DNA of 64,000 nucleotides from Gammaproteobacteria bacterium (GTDB lineage: Bacteria; Pseudomonadota; Gammaproteobacteria; Pseudomonadales; Azotimanducaceae), in the NCBI GenBank assembly GCA_009840545.1, contig VXNM01000010.1, positions 248,001-312,000 of the forward strand. Reading direction: 5' to 3'. Below the pieces are notes generated by a model. It did no database searches. It was given only the letters and a program-made list of their open reading frames with translations, and was not told where the DNA came from. Each line of letters opens with the position of its first letter. Position 1 is the first letter of the stretch. The translations under genes and the position numbers were made by a program. This document shows positions 9,668 through 21,800 of this stretch, piece by piece.

Positions 9668-12600
9668 CTACTTCGCGATTGCCGTAACTCTTCGAAGTCG
9701 GGAGTTTCCATAGATTTCCGGTGAGTACATAGCTTCAGCATGTGCTGGGCGGGCAATGAAATCGCCGGTAGAAATCACGCGACCCGACCAATAGAGCCGG
9801 TAACGGCCCGAAGGCAGAAAGTCGCTTGCAAATCTAACGTTTTCGTTGCGTATTTGGCGATTGTAGAAACCCCAGCGAGATGAACCCAAGATATTCCAAT
9901 CCGCCTTGATGTCGCCAGGTATCAGTTTGCCGAATATATCAAGTGAAGGCCGGACTTCACGGACATTGGTCTTGGCTAGACGCAAGTTAATGGGTTTCAG
10001 GAATCCTGGAACGGGATCATCGACAATCACGAAATCGCGCTGGTCGCGTATATCAAGGTAGAGACCAACATGAACAACATCACCCATTTGCACTGTACGA
10101 GAGTCGGCCAGTTCCTCCCACCCATTGCCATTCTTTACCCAATAGGACTTTCTTACGTCTATGCCAAGGTTCTCCCTTTTAGTTTGTATGGCTGTAGATT
10201 CGTACTTAAGCGTTGCTTTGTAGTAGATCCTTGAGTTCCCGACTTTTCGAAGAAACAGTTCCGCTGGCTTGCCGACGTAGTTTGGTCCCAAATTGGTAGA
10301 AAACATAGTCGAACGATCGTCTTCGAGTGAATTTGAAAAACGTTCGAAATGAACCTGACCCACAGATTCGTCCATTGCCATCTGGATTTCAATCGCGATG
10401 TCATCGGTATAGGTTTCAAAGTTTTCAACATACTCTATGACGGCACTCAAGCAAAAAGCGGACTCGTGCGGATTGGCTCTAGACCCTTGGCGATTCCATT
10501 CAAAGAGTATTCCACGGACCAATGCAGCCAGTTTTTCTTCAGACACTAGCTGCTTTCCTGCCCTACTAGCTCGAACAAGTGCGGAAACTGCGCTGCATGT
10601 CGTCTTTAGCGTGCTGGACAGCGAATAGTTTCGACTTCCCGCTGAGTCGTGATGTATGAGTGCCCTGTCGCCTTCGACCCCTATTGCGTTGTTCAGCCTA
10701 GTCGCCATAGGTGCGAGTTTCTCTTTGGACGCGTCTAGTTGCACTGCAGCTTCGAGCGTTTGTGCTGTGGCAAAGAGATTGGCATCACTACCCTCTTCGT
10801 ACAGTCTCGACACCAGTTTCCAATTCCCGCGCTTGTGCTGCACCAAAGCATTTGCCACGGTCAGCACCAATGAGGACCCAATCGTCTTGTCCCATCGCAG
10901 ATGGTCAGGAAGCAGAAACAGGCCTTGATTTTCAAGATAATCAAGTAAATTTGATAGGACGGTGGGTGGAATCTCATGTCCCGCATCAGACAACCATGAA
11001 AACGCCAATGCCGTATATGCTGAAAGGTAAGGATCCGTGTTTTCGGGTTGACTGCTCCAATAACCGAAACCTCCACTGCTGGCCTGAAAGTCGACGGCGG
11101 AATACAAGACATCTCGGATGTAATTGTTTGCACCCTTCCAATTGACATTCATGCGTTCTTTCAGTCTGGAGTATTGAGCCGCAACTACTGCGGAACTCAA
11201 TCTTTGTTCCCAACATTGATAGGGGTAGTCTCGCACCTGTGCTATCCGCTCTTCCACGGCATTGATCAGAGTAGGTGTGACGAGAACACTTAATGATCCT
11301 GTTCCATCTTTGATGTCATGGGGAAACTCTACGTTCTCCGACACTGCTTCTTCGGTCGACGTGCCGTAAATCGAACTTACAAAATACCTCTTACTAGGAT
11401 GGACAGGCACGAACTGCTCGAGAGAATCGACAAACTCATCCGAAGAAGCCGTCGCGAGAAGCCGAATCGAACCAACGAAGGTTGCTTCTCCTTTTTTAAG
11501 TTCAGTTTTGGTCAGTGCAGATATAACTTTGCGTTCAAACGGTTCAAGGGCAATCAATTCGGTGTGGGAATAAGGCTCAACGTCTCCTGTCGCTCTTATC
11601 TCGACTGAAACTTTGCGAGTAGAATCTGTTCGGTTCAATATGGAAAAACTTGAATCAAACACGTCTCCATCCGTGACCAGATTCGGCAGAACCGGGCGTA
11701 TCTCAATTCCGAGGTTTGTCCTGATGGACTTTTCAGCCAGGCCAAACAATTCCGAGGGCGTAGCGGCGATTACAATAATCTTCCATTCCGTTAATCTGTC
11801 CCCCACTTCAAACTCGAACATCGCCGTTCCGTCGCTGCCAACTTCTATGTCGGGCAGCCATAAGCTTGTGAGGTCCTCGTTTGACCGCGGATTCCTTTCA
11901 TTCCTTTCGCCGTCCGTCGGACCCCTCATATAGCTCATATTCCACTCGTTTGATAGCATCCAATATGCCCTGACATCCATGTCTCGATCGATCAAAAGAC
12001 CTCGAACCGGATCATAGTGCTTCATTCCAGCTCGCGACATCTCAAGCACACCTTGATCTACAACTGCGACCGACAGTTCTGTCGGTGTCGGATTGTCAGT
12101 CAAAGAAACACTCGATATCGCCACTCTTACCTGTACTAGATCTCCTGGCTTATATACCTCCTTGTCAGTGTCAATTTCCACAACCAATGGCTGAATCGAA
12201 TTCGTTACTTGTAGCTTTGTGGACAGAGTCCACGAGTTTGGAAACTCTTCTCGGTCGGCTGCAGTAACCAACGCGTTTGGTTTTTCTAAAGAATTTGCCG
12301 TTACCACCGTAGCCGTTACGCGAACAATGGGAGCGTAGTCTTGGTGTATAGGAATGTCGATAACATCGAGTGAGCCAGTTAGATCAATGACCCAGTGTTC
12401 GAAGATGCCAAGTCGTTCAACTGTAACCAAGGCTACTGAGCCGGGGAATGTATGTTCGATCATCAGCGAAGCAATCTCGCCGCCCTTATACTCTCGACTC
12501 TCTATCTCACTCCTATTTGAAAGTCGTACGTACTCAAATTGATCGTCGTGTCTATACGATTGTCCAGTTACGTAGATTCTTTGAACCGCTTCTTGAGTCA

Positions 12601-15600
12601 TATCGCTAGGGGATCGAATAGTAGCGACCGCATGGTACAACCCTGATTGTTTTGGAATCATCGTGCACGAGCTGGATTCATCACCCACTGCTAGTTCACA
12701 GGAATGGACCAAGTTTCTGGCTTCTCGTCCGTAGTTTCCTTCAGCCGAGACGCGAAAGTACCTCATAGTGATTGGTAGATCGTTTTTGGGCTCGCCTTCC
12801 GGCCCCACCACAATGGCTTCAACAGTTACTGGTTCGCCTATATTCGCTTTTGTTCCGTCGTGGTAGACACCTACGATCCTATTTGCACCTCGATATTTGA
12901 CCCGTTCAAAATCCCAAATTACTTCCCCACCGTCCTCCTGCACACCGAGAGAAACCGTCAATGTTCCATAAAGAACTGTATTCAGGTCCAAGTGGAGAGA
13001 CGCTCGAAACTCGCCTTTTTTGTCCGTCCTATCACTGTCGGTCTGAAAGTCGTCAAACTCCCACGAGGGACGCCACCCCTTGGACGACGGAAACGTGAAT
13101 TTCTTGGATTGTGGGTGTTGAGAGAAGAATCTCTCTTCTCTCAAAGAAGCTTCGATTGACACCGGTGCATTGTCAAACGGACCGCCTGAAATGAACTCAG
13201 ATCGACTCTCTATTTCGAGCTCGTCACCGCGGTTGTATGCTGCCTTGTTGAGCGTGTTGGTCACACGGATGGTAGCCGGGTCGAAATCCAACACTTCAAC
13301 CTCGAATGCTTTCCAAGCCTCGTGCCCAAACCGCAAGAATCCAGATTCTGTATTCCAAATAGTCTCGAGGTCTTCTCCATTGTCGACTAGAACAACAAAA
13401 TTCAAATTTCCGACTGTAGATTTGGGAATCTTGAACTCTCCGTGAAACGCACCGACGTCGTTCAGTTCAATGCCGCTCTCGTGATAGACCAACCCTTCCC
13501 CTTGTACAGATACGATCAGGTGATAGCGAAGACTCTTGACTGTCCGCAAACCCTCATCGGTTTGCTCACGCACATATATCTTGAATTGGACGTTCTGACC
13601 CGACCGATAGATTCCTTGCGCCGTATGGCCCCAAACTGACAGGTGCAGATCTTGGGGTGTACCGAATCTCCAGTCGTGGATATAGGTGTACCAATTCAAC
13701 GGCAGAATCGAAAACCCTTCATTCTCTTCAAACCACAGACCGTAGTCAGATTTGAAAAACTCCAGACATTTTGCATCCTTAAACTCCTCATTGAAGAACT
13801 GAGGACTATCTCCATCGTCGACAATCGGCAATTCGTTTCTTCCAGGTAAGATCGCAATTCCCTGACCGTCAGTCGAGACCTTTGAAATCGTGGTGTTTTC
13901 AGAGCCTGACGATCTAACTAACGAAACAGGGACATCCGGAACCACTTTTCCGGTCTTGAGGTCTGTTATCCAAACGATAGAAGACAAGTGTCCCATTCGC
14001 GCCCAAACGTTGTACGAAGTTACCTGTCCCACAATGCAGCTCGCCTCTGGGTCATTGCCAAAACGGCGAATTGCCCTCGGTTCCAAGACTGCGACGAAAG
14101 GAGTCTTTTGCTCGACCAGCAATTTGCTCAAATCTAAGGTGGTTGGAACTAATTGATCCGTGGCTACATCTAGATTCTGCCTCTGTTCCTTCACTGACCA
14201 ATCAGACCCTCTTGCTAGCGGGTTGAACAAGCTCAGATGCAGATCTCGCAGATTCGCAACTGCAATGGGAAGCTCGGCATTCGCTCTCTCGTCAATCAAA
14301 GCCACTGAAGGGCCGTGAAGTTTGGGTTTGAGACGTCCTGTACGAAATTCAATTTCAGAAAGTGTTGATAGCTTGCGTCCAAACGCGTCGCGAATTGGAT
14401 TGGATCCAACGCTAATCCGATAGGTCGTATTCCCATGCAAACGGTATCCTAAATGAATCTTGCTGTAGTTATCATCCTGAGCAAAAAGCCGTTTTCTCCA
14501 ACTGAAATCGTAACGGGGAACGAAAACTAAATCTTTTCTCTCATGGAATTGAAAACCGCTAGCAGAATGACGTGCTTCGACATACAACGATCGGTCGGAA
14601 TTTGTGGGCTTTGGCGTTATAGGCAAACCGGAACGAAATTCCCGAGAAACCGGTGGCGCAGTAAACAATAGTGTGATTCCTTCGTCGGGGTCGCATCCAC
14701 GTAACTGATTCCGGTCTGTCTTGCTTCCATCAATAAGCTGTTTTTCGAACATTCCCTGTGTGTTGATGCACTCCAATCCAATGAAATCAAAATTTGGGTA
14801 TACCTCGAAGCGAGCAATGTGCATTGATTCGCTCGTAGGATCGGAAGCAAAAATCGATCGCGCTCCCTTTTCAACCTCGATGTCGTAGGAAGAATTAACT
14901 ACCAACGGGCTCGAGGCTTCGACATTCCAGACCTTCGAGGCAAACTCTCGGTTGCCCATTGCGTATCGGTTGAGGTTAATGCCCTCACCCTCAAGAGATG
15001 CTTGAATCTCCTCCGTATCTGTAGCGCTTGCTTGACTCCAGGAACCGTCTTCATTAAGGATGAAATATCGGCTGTCGTTCGTCAGCCAGTTTCTTCGCCT
15101 CGGTTCGGCAACCGCCCTAATTTGATGATTTTTATTTGTATGTATATTTTGAATTTGGACTTTCTTGAGCACGGTCCCCAGTGACATTGGCTGTGTAAAA
15201 GTCACCGTGAAAATCGGCTGGGTTGGACTTCTCCAAAAATCGTACCTGCCGTGTACTCCTAGAGATAAAGTTCGAAACGTATATTCGATTGGATTTTCTA
15301 GTTTTGAACCATCGAGCGATTCGAATGATGTACCGATGGAGACAACGTATGTAGTCGTGTCTCTCAAATAGTCACGATGTGTGCATGTAAGCTGACTCGT
15401 AGTAGTCCATCGCCAATCACAGAAAAGCGATGGTTTGATTTCAACAGGAACGTCCCGTAGGTCCTTGTCAGTATGACCGAATGCAACCATTTTCTTGTTA
15501 AACTCAATGATGATTTCGCCACGAGTAGTCGGTACTTCCTCACCCAATGGAGTAACACTAACAATTCGTAGCTGATCACCCCCATTCTCACACCATGCCG

Positions 15601-15655
15601 CCGACCCAGATAGGAGTAGAGACAAAATACAAAAGAAACGAAACTTACAAACCAT
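9668..15655 (-). CDS. Bacterial alpha-2-macroglobulin family protein, copy 2 (middle)
   Basis: This 1995-residue paralogue has the same domain order as its neighbours. The Sec signal peptide spans about residues 1-21 (SGSAAWCEN); a Trp precedes Cys22, so a lipobox is unlikely. An Ig-like domain begins RIVSVTPLGEE; the macroglobulin segment has SVWGHTAQGIYRSGQ; the core has LTEWKIIVIAA near residue 1285; and the thioester YPYQCWEQ puts Cys1481 at its centre. The C-terminal third ends in RPAHAEAMYSPEIYG, shared by all three copies. It is closer to copy 3 than to copy 1. Only 71 bp separate its stop from the start of copy 1 downstream, so the two are probably cotranscribed. It should be a periplasmic or surface protease trap; the target protease cannot be predicted. 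Confidence 0.93.
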   Translation of the reverse strand: MVCKFRFFCILSLLLSGSAAWCENGGDQLRIVSVTPLGEEVPTTRGEIIIEFNKKMVAFGHTDKDLRDVPVEIKPSLFCDWRWTTTSQLTCTHRDYLRDTTTYVVSIGTSFESLDGSKLENPIEYTFRTLSLGVHGRYDFWRSPTQPIFTVTFTQPMSLGTVLKKVQIQNIHTNKNHQIRAVAEPRRRNWLTNDSRYFILNEDGSWSQASATDTEEIQASLEGEGINLNRYAMGNREFASKVWNVEASSPLVVNSSYDIEVEKGARSIFASDPTSESMHIARFEVYPNFDFIGLECINTQGMFEKQLIDGSKTDRNQLRGCDPDEGITLLFTAPPVSREFRSGLPITPKPTNSDRSLYVEARHSASGFQFHERKDLVFVPRYDFSWRKRLFAQDDNYSKIHLGYRLHGNTTYRISVGSNPIRDAFGRKLSTLSEIEFRTGRLKPKLHGPSVALIDERANAELPIAVANLRDLHLSLFNPLARGSDWSVKEQRQNLDVATDQLVPTTLDLSKLLVEQKTPFVAVLEPRAIRRFGNDPEASCIVGQVTSYNVWARMGHLSSIVWITDLKTGKVVPDVPVSLVRSSGSENTTISKVSTDGQGIAILPGRNELPIVDDGDSPQFFNEEFKDAKCLEFFKSDYGLWFEENEGFSILPLNWYTYIHDWRFGTPQDLHLSVWGHTAQGIYRSGQNVQFKIYVREQTDEGLRTVKSLRYHLIVSVQGEGLVYHESGIELNDVGAFHGEFKIPKSTVGNLNFVVLVDNGEDLETIWNTESGFLRFGHEAWKAFEVEVLDFDPATIRVTNTLNKAAYNRGDELEIESRSEFISGGPFDNAPVSIEASLREERFFSQHPQSKKFTFPSSKGWRPSWEFDDFQTDSDRTDKKGEFRASLHLDLNTVLYGTLTVSLGVQEDGGEVIWDFERVKYRGANRIVGVYHDGTKANIGEPVTVEAIVVGPEGEPKNDLPITMRYFRVSAEGNYGREARNLVHSCELAVGDESSSCTMIPKQSGLYHAVATIRSPSDMTQEAVQRIYVTGQSYRHDDQFEYVRLSNRSEIESREYKGGEIASLMIEHTFPGSVALVTVERLGIFEHWVIDLTGSLDVIDIPIHQDYAPIVRVTATVVTANSLEKPNALVTAADREEFPNSWTLSTKLQVTNSIQPLVVEIDTDKEVYKPGDLVQVRVAISSVSLTDNPTPTELSVAVVDQGVLEMSRAGMKHYDPVRGLLIDRDMDVRAYWMLSNEWNMSYMRGPTDGERNERNPRSNEDLTSLWLPDIEVGSDGTAMFEFEVGDRLTEWKIIVIAATPSELFGLAEKSIRTNLGIEIRPVLPNLVTDGDVFDSSFSILNRTDSTRKVSVEIRATGDVEPYSHTELIALEPFERKVISALTKTELKKGEATFVGSIRLLATASSDEFVDSLEQFVPVHPSKRYFVSSIYGTSTEEAVSENVEFPHDIKDGTGSLSVLVTPTLINAVEERIAQVRDYPYQCWEQRLSSAVVAAQYSRLKERMNVNWKGANNYIRDVLYSAVDFQASSGGFGYWSSQPENTDPYLSAYTALAFSWLSDAGHEIPPTVLSNLLDYLENQGLFLLPDHLRWDKTIGSSLVLTVANALVQHKRGNWKLVSRLYEEGSDANLFATAQTLEAAVQLDASKEKLAPMATRLNNAIGVEGDRALIHHDSAGSRNYSLSSTLKTTCSAVSALVRASRAGKQLVSEEKLAALVRGILFEWNRQGSRANPHESAFCLSAVIEYVENFETYTDDIAIEIQMAMDESVGQVHFERFSNSLEDDRSTMFSTNLGPNYVGKPAELFLRKVGNSRIYYKATLKYESTAIQTKRENLGIDVRKSYWVKNGNGWEELADSRTVQMGDVVHVGLYLDIRDQRDFVIVDDPVPGFLKPINLRLAKTNVREVRPSLDIFGKLIPGDIKADWNILGSSRWGFYNRQIRNENVRFASDFLPSGRYRLYWSGRVISTGDFIARPAHAEAMYSPEIYGNSRLRRVTAIAK

Positions 15656-15842
15656 CTATCTTTCCTAGCAATACCAGCAAGATTGCTCTTCTACTGAATG
15701 TAGCATAATTTGCTGGCTGTTCCAGCTGTCTTCTCGTTTTATTTGGGAACAGTGAGACTGTCAATCAAAAAACACTACACAGTCGAGATTCCCTATTTGC
15801 CAAAAACTCACCCAGGTTTTTCGAAGCCACATGTTCCGTTTT

Positions 15843-18800
15843 CTAATTCAAAGATACATGGATTCTTCGAGACCGTGAGTTGCCATAGACTTCTGGTGAA
15901 TACATCGCTTCTGCGTGTGCAGGCCGGGCAAGGAATTCGCCTGTAGAAATCACACGCCCTGCCCAATTCAGTCGATATTGACCTGTCGGCAGGAAGTCGC
16001 TTGCAAACCTAACGCTATGGTTGCCAATTTCGCGGTTGTAGAAACCCCAACGAGAGGTGCCCAACGCATAAATGTCGTCTAGATCTAAGATTTTCGTGGG
16101 GAGAGGTGTTCTGTCTCTTTCTGCCAGTCGCAATTCTCGTCTGTTGGTCTTTGCCAAGCGTAGGTTGATCGGTTGCAAGAATCCTGGTACAGGATCATCG
16201 ACGATCACAAAATCACGTTGGTCTCGAATGTCAAGATAGAGTTCAACACGGACAACATCTCCTCTTCGTAACTGATGGGAGTCCTCCAATTCCACCCATT
16301 GGTCTTCATGCATGATCCAGTAAGTCTTACTGATGTCGATTCCAAAATTCTCTCCTTCGGTCTGAACTTCGGTCGGTTCGTATTGCAACGTCGCCTTGTA
16401 GTAGAACCTGGAATCTCCAGCTTGCTGCAGCTCCAAATCTCCGGGCAATCCGACAAACTCCGGCTTTAGCGAGGTTGAAAATGTGAAAGATCGGTTACTT
16501 CCATTCATCTGTGTCGGTTGTTCGAACTGCGATTGACTTGATTGTCCTTCCAAGATCAGCTTGACGTCGACTGCAAAATCATCCTCAACAGTCTCCATTG
16601 CTTCCGCATACTCCGCTATCGCGCCCAAGCAGAACGAAGACTGATGTGGATTGGTCTTGAGTTTTTGGTGATTCCATTCGAATAGAACTCCTCGAACCAG
16701 TTCCGCAAGTTTCTCATCTGAAATAAGCTCTTTCCCACGGTTGCGGCCACTAACAAATGCGGAAATCGCACTGCAAGTGGTTTTCAAAGTGCTCGAAAGC
16801 ATGAAGTTTCGTCCATTTACCGCTCCGTGATGAATCAGCGCACTGTCACCGGAGACTCCTATGCTACTCGTCAATCTTGTTACTAGAGGCGAAACAAATT
16901 CCTTTGGAGCCTCTAACGAAATGGCGGCTTCGAGAGTCTGAGCGATTGAGAACAAATTAGGGTTCTGGTTCTCTTCATAGAGCTTCTTCACTAGATCCAA
17001 GTCCCCTTTACCATGTTGAACGAGAGCGTTGACCAGCATCAGTCTCATTGAAGGAACAACAGACTTGTTCCTGCTTAGGTAATCAGGGATACGGTAAACG
17101 GTATATTCCTCAAGATATTCAAGCAGTTTCTGCATGACTTTCTCGGGGACTTGATAGCCGGCATCCATTAGCCACCTGAACGCTAGCGCCGTGTAGGCCG
17201 ATAGGTACAGATCAGAGTGACTGGACTCTCCCATCCAGTAGCCAAACCCTCCCAAATTGGGAGATTGATATTCGACGGCGGATTGCAGTACACCTTCAAT
17301 GTATTGACCCGCACTCTCCCAATCTACATTCATGTGCTGTTTCAATCGGGAATACTGAGCCGCAACAATCGCCGAACTGAGTTTTTGCTCCCAACATTGA
17401 TACGGGTAGTCGCGTACCTGAGCTACACGATCTTCAACTGTACCGATCAATGAAGGTGTAACTTGAACCTCTAGATAGCCGGTACCATCTGTAATGTCCT
17501 GGGGAAACTCAATTGGTTCCGAAACCGTCTTCTTAGTCGATGTGCCATAGAGCGAACTAACGAAATAGGGTCTCCTTGGATGTACGGGAACCTCTTGCTC
17601 TAGTGCATCGGAATCTTTGCCGGCAGAAGCGGTCGCCAGAAACCTGACCTTGCCTCGTTGTGCATCTTTCTCATGTGACAATCGAGCTAGTGTTCTTGCT
17701 GACACTAGCCTTCGTTCAAATGGCTCCAACGAAATCGATTCGGAGTGCAAATACGGTTCAACATCGCCTTGTGCTTCAATCTCGACCGAAACTACTCGCT
17801 TCGAATCCGTTCTATTCAATACAGAAAAACTGGCATCGAAGGCATCTCCGTCTGTTACCAAATTCGGCAAAACCGGACGGACTTCAACTCCAAGATTTGT
17901 CTTGATGGATTTCTGACCCAGACCAAAATGTTCTGTCGTTGATGCAGCAACAACAATGATGTTCCATTCCGTAAGCCTGTCTCCAATTTTGAACTCAAAA
18001 GTCGCCTCTCCGTCATCATCTGTCTCGACATTCGGCATCCACAGACTTGTGAGATCTTTGTTGGATCTTGGACCCTGATCAAATCCTTCTCTTGCAATGT
18101 AGCTACCGCTTATGACCCAATTGCCTTCACGTAGTAACCAGTAGCCTTCAACATCGATGTCCATGGTTTCCAAGAGCCCTTGAATGGGGTCGAAATGGTC
18201 AATTCCCCTCTCAGACACTTCAAGTACGCCTTGATCCACGACGGCAACTGCCAATTCAGTAGCAGGAGGAGTTCGAGTTTCGGTTCGAGAATCTTGATTG
18301 ACATTGACCGAAACCCTAACGAATTCTCCAGGTTCATAGATCTCTTTGTCTGTGGACACTTGAACATTCAACTGCCGAGTTGGATCCTTAACTCTGAGGC
18401 GTACAGCCCGCCGCCATGAATTCGGAAATGTCTGCTGATCGCTTTCGGCGACTAACGTTCCAGGCTTGTTGACGGAATTCGCAGTTGCGACCGTAACCAT
18501 CACTCGGACGATGGGGGCGTAGTCCTGTCTAATGGGAATGTCAATTACATCGTGAGTTCCTTCCAATTCAGTAACCCACTGGTCGAGAATGCCCAGCCTC
18601 TCAACGGTAACCAGCGCCATCGACCCGGGCACTGAGTGTTCCACCACAAGAGATGCGAACTCTCCCGCTTGAAATAGTCGGTCTTCCAGTTCATGGTTAT
18701 TCACAAAGTGCACATAGTCCTGCTCCCTAGCCGCAATTTCCCTCGCACGACCTTGAACATAGATTCTCTTGCTCGCCTCCTGAATACGTCCGTCAGAAGT

Positions 18801-21800
18801 TTCAATCGTCGCAATTGCACGATATGAGCCCTGGCGCGTCGGTGTCATTGTGCAAGCTCTAGATGTGTTCTCAACGCTTAGTTCACACGAATGGACCAAG
18901 ATTTCTTGTCGTGCGTCTTGTATATCTGAGGAGTCGATCCGAACAAACTTAATTACGACGCGTCGATCGTTTGTTGGTACACCTTCAGGATTCACGACAA
19001 CAGTGTCCACCGAAACAGATTCATCTATACGAGGTTGCTCTCCGTTGAAGCGAATCCCAACAAATCTATCGGTGCTTCGATACTTGGCCGATGCGCTGTC
19101 CCAAATAACGTTTCCGCCGTCTTCCTGAACACCTAGCGAAACATGGATGGATCCGTAGTGAACATCAATAACTTCTAGCTCTAAAGACGCTTTGAGTATT
19201 CCTCCAGCATCTGTCGCACCACTTTCGGTTTCAAAATCATTGAGTGTCCACCTGTGACGGTCCCTCGATGACGTTACAAAAGTGTAGCCCTCCGTTTCGA
19301 GGTGTTCCGACACAAAACTCTCTGACAACAGCCTGGTCTCGATTAAGAACGGTGCATTGGAGAAAGGTCCTCCAGATATGAGGTCAACTCGCCCCGTGAC
19401 ATCCAACATGTCCCCAAGCTCAAACACTTCTTTTCCAAGCGAATGCTCAACTCGAATCGTCGCTGGATCGAAATCGAGAACATCGACCTCAAAAGCTTCC
19501 CAGTGCTGGATGTCGTCATAATTCAGCGATCCGTCCTCTGCATCCAACATTGAAGCTAAGCTCTCGCCGTTATCTACCATTACAAGAAAGCGCAAAGTTC
19601 CTTCGTTTCCAAGAATAGTTTCGGGTACAGTGAATTCCCCATGGAATGTTCCAAACTGGCTGAGTTCAATGTCGTTTTCGTGATACGCCACATTGTCGTA
19701 GCGTTTCGTAACTACAAGCCGAAAGCGGCGATTCTTATCGACTCGCAATCCTTCGTCAGTCTGCTCTCTAACGAAAATCTTGTATTGGATTACTTGTCCA
19801 GGCCTATACAGCCCTTGAGCAGTATGACCCCAAACTGATAGGTGCGGAGAACCTTGAGATCTTGAGCGTGAAGGGCTCCCAAGACTGAAAGCAAGCGGTA
19901 GGGCTGACGAACCTTGGGGTCCATCCACCCAAAGAGTGTGATTGGCCGCAAACGGAGTTTGACAATCCAGATCATCGAATACATCGGAAGGCGTTGACAA
20001 CGCTCTGTCAGGACTGCCTATTGAAAAGATCGCCTTTCCCGGTAGCGAAGCAATCCCCCACTTGTTCGTGGGGACTTCTGCCAACACTGTGCTGGAGGAA
20101 TCATCTGTTTCTATGAGAGCAACGGACGCATCAGGAACTACCTGGCCCGTTTCAAGATTAGTTACCCAAGCAACGGATGAAGTTTGCCCGATTCGGGCAT
20201 GCACGTGATATGGAGTAACTTGTCCAAAAATGCAACTGACCTCGGGGTCGCTACCATGTTTCTCGAGTGCAGTTGGCTCGAGCGCAAGAGCGAACTGGCC
20301 CGTCCTGCTCGACAACCACTCTCCTATGCCTAAAGTGGTCGATACGACTTGATTGGCTGCCAGTTTAAGCCTTTCTTTTTTGTTTGTTACAGACCATCCA
20401 CGTTTCGAATTCCGTTGAGTAGCCAACCTTACACGGAGTTCCTGGACGTTTGCGACGTCGATTGGTAGCTTCCCATCCGAATCTGTGTTTAACACTAGCC
20501 AAGCAGGTTCAATTTGAAGCTTTGGCTTCATGTGTCCGGTACGAAACTTGACAGTTGAGTTACTGCGCAGTCTTCTACCAAACACATCTGATAGAAGCCC
20601 AAAACCGACTCTTAGCTCATAAGCAGTATCGCCTTGAAGTTCGTAGCCCAGTCTGACCTTATGGAGATCATCATCAGTTGCGAATTGTTTGTTATTTCCA
20701 GTTAATTCGGTACGAGATATGCGCACAAGCGTTCCGTTCTTGGATGAGTAGTACCTAGCTCTCGCCAAATTTCTACCGTCTTTGGGTCGGGGCGATAGTG
20801 GAGATCTGTACTTGACGTCATAAGGCTTCGCTGGTACCGTGAACATCAATGTAATGCCTTCATCAGGATCGCATCCGGTAAATTTCTCTCGACTTGCTTG
20901 AGTATTTCTGATTAGGTGCTGTTTGAATTCGCCGTTTGTATCCAGGCACTCCAAACCCAGAAACTCAAAATCCGGGTAGACCTTAAATCGAGAAATGTGC
21001 ATTGGTCGCGTTGTTGGCTCAGTCGCGAATATCGACGCAACATCTGAGTCAACTTCCAAGTCGTATGTGGTATTGGGGTCGAGATTCGAGTGGGGTTCCA
21101 AGTACCAGGACTTCGTTGCAAAATCAACGTTCTCTTTTGAATACCTCTCGCGATCAATTCCCTGTCCCTTTAGAGATTGAAGCAGATTCTCCCTTTCGCT
21201 CTCACTTGCTTCGGTCCAATGACCGCTTTCTTCCTGGAGATAGAAATTGGATGTGTTCTGTTCCCACCGTAACATGCCAGGTCCGGCAATGTTGACCGCC
21301 CTTACCTCCAATAGCTCAGATGTCTTTAGGTCTCGAATGTGTACTTTCTGCAACATTGTGCTCAGTCGCATAGGCTGTGAAAAGCTCACATAGAAAATAG
21401 GTCGCGTAGCACTACGCCAATAGGTGTTCCTTCCATACACTCCCAGCGATGCGGTTCGAAACGAAAATTGCCGTTTCGAGACAAGACTCGAACCGTCCAA
21501 GGCTGAAAAGGACGACCCAATGGACACGACATACGAAGTGGTGTACTTCAAGAAATCACTGTGTGTGCAGGTGAGTTGGTTGGGGCTGGTCCATCGCCAC
21601 GTGCATTGGAGTTCTGGGGTGATTTCTACCGGTACGTCTGACAGGTCCTTGTCGGTTTGGCCGAAAGCAACCATGTTTTTGTTGAACTCGATGATGACTT
21701 CGCCCCGAGATATGGGGACCTCGACGCCAGAAGGAGTCACGCTAACCACTTCCAATTCTTCGACCTGTTCGTTCCCGAACACAAGAGTGCAAACGAGAAG

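Noticed and set aside
3871-9687. Several plus-strand frames of 60-180 codons opposite the macroglobulin genes
   Set aside because: They are antisense shadows of long, clearly homologous minus-strand genes.
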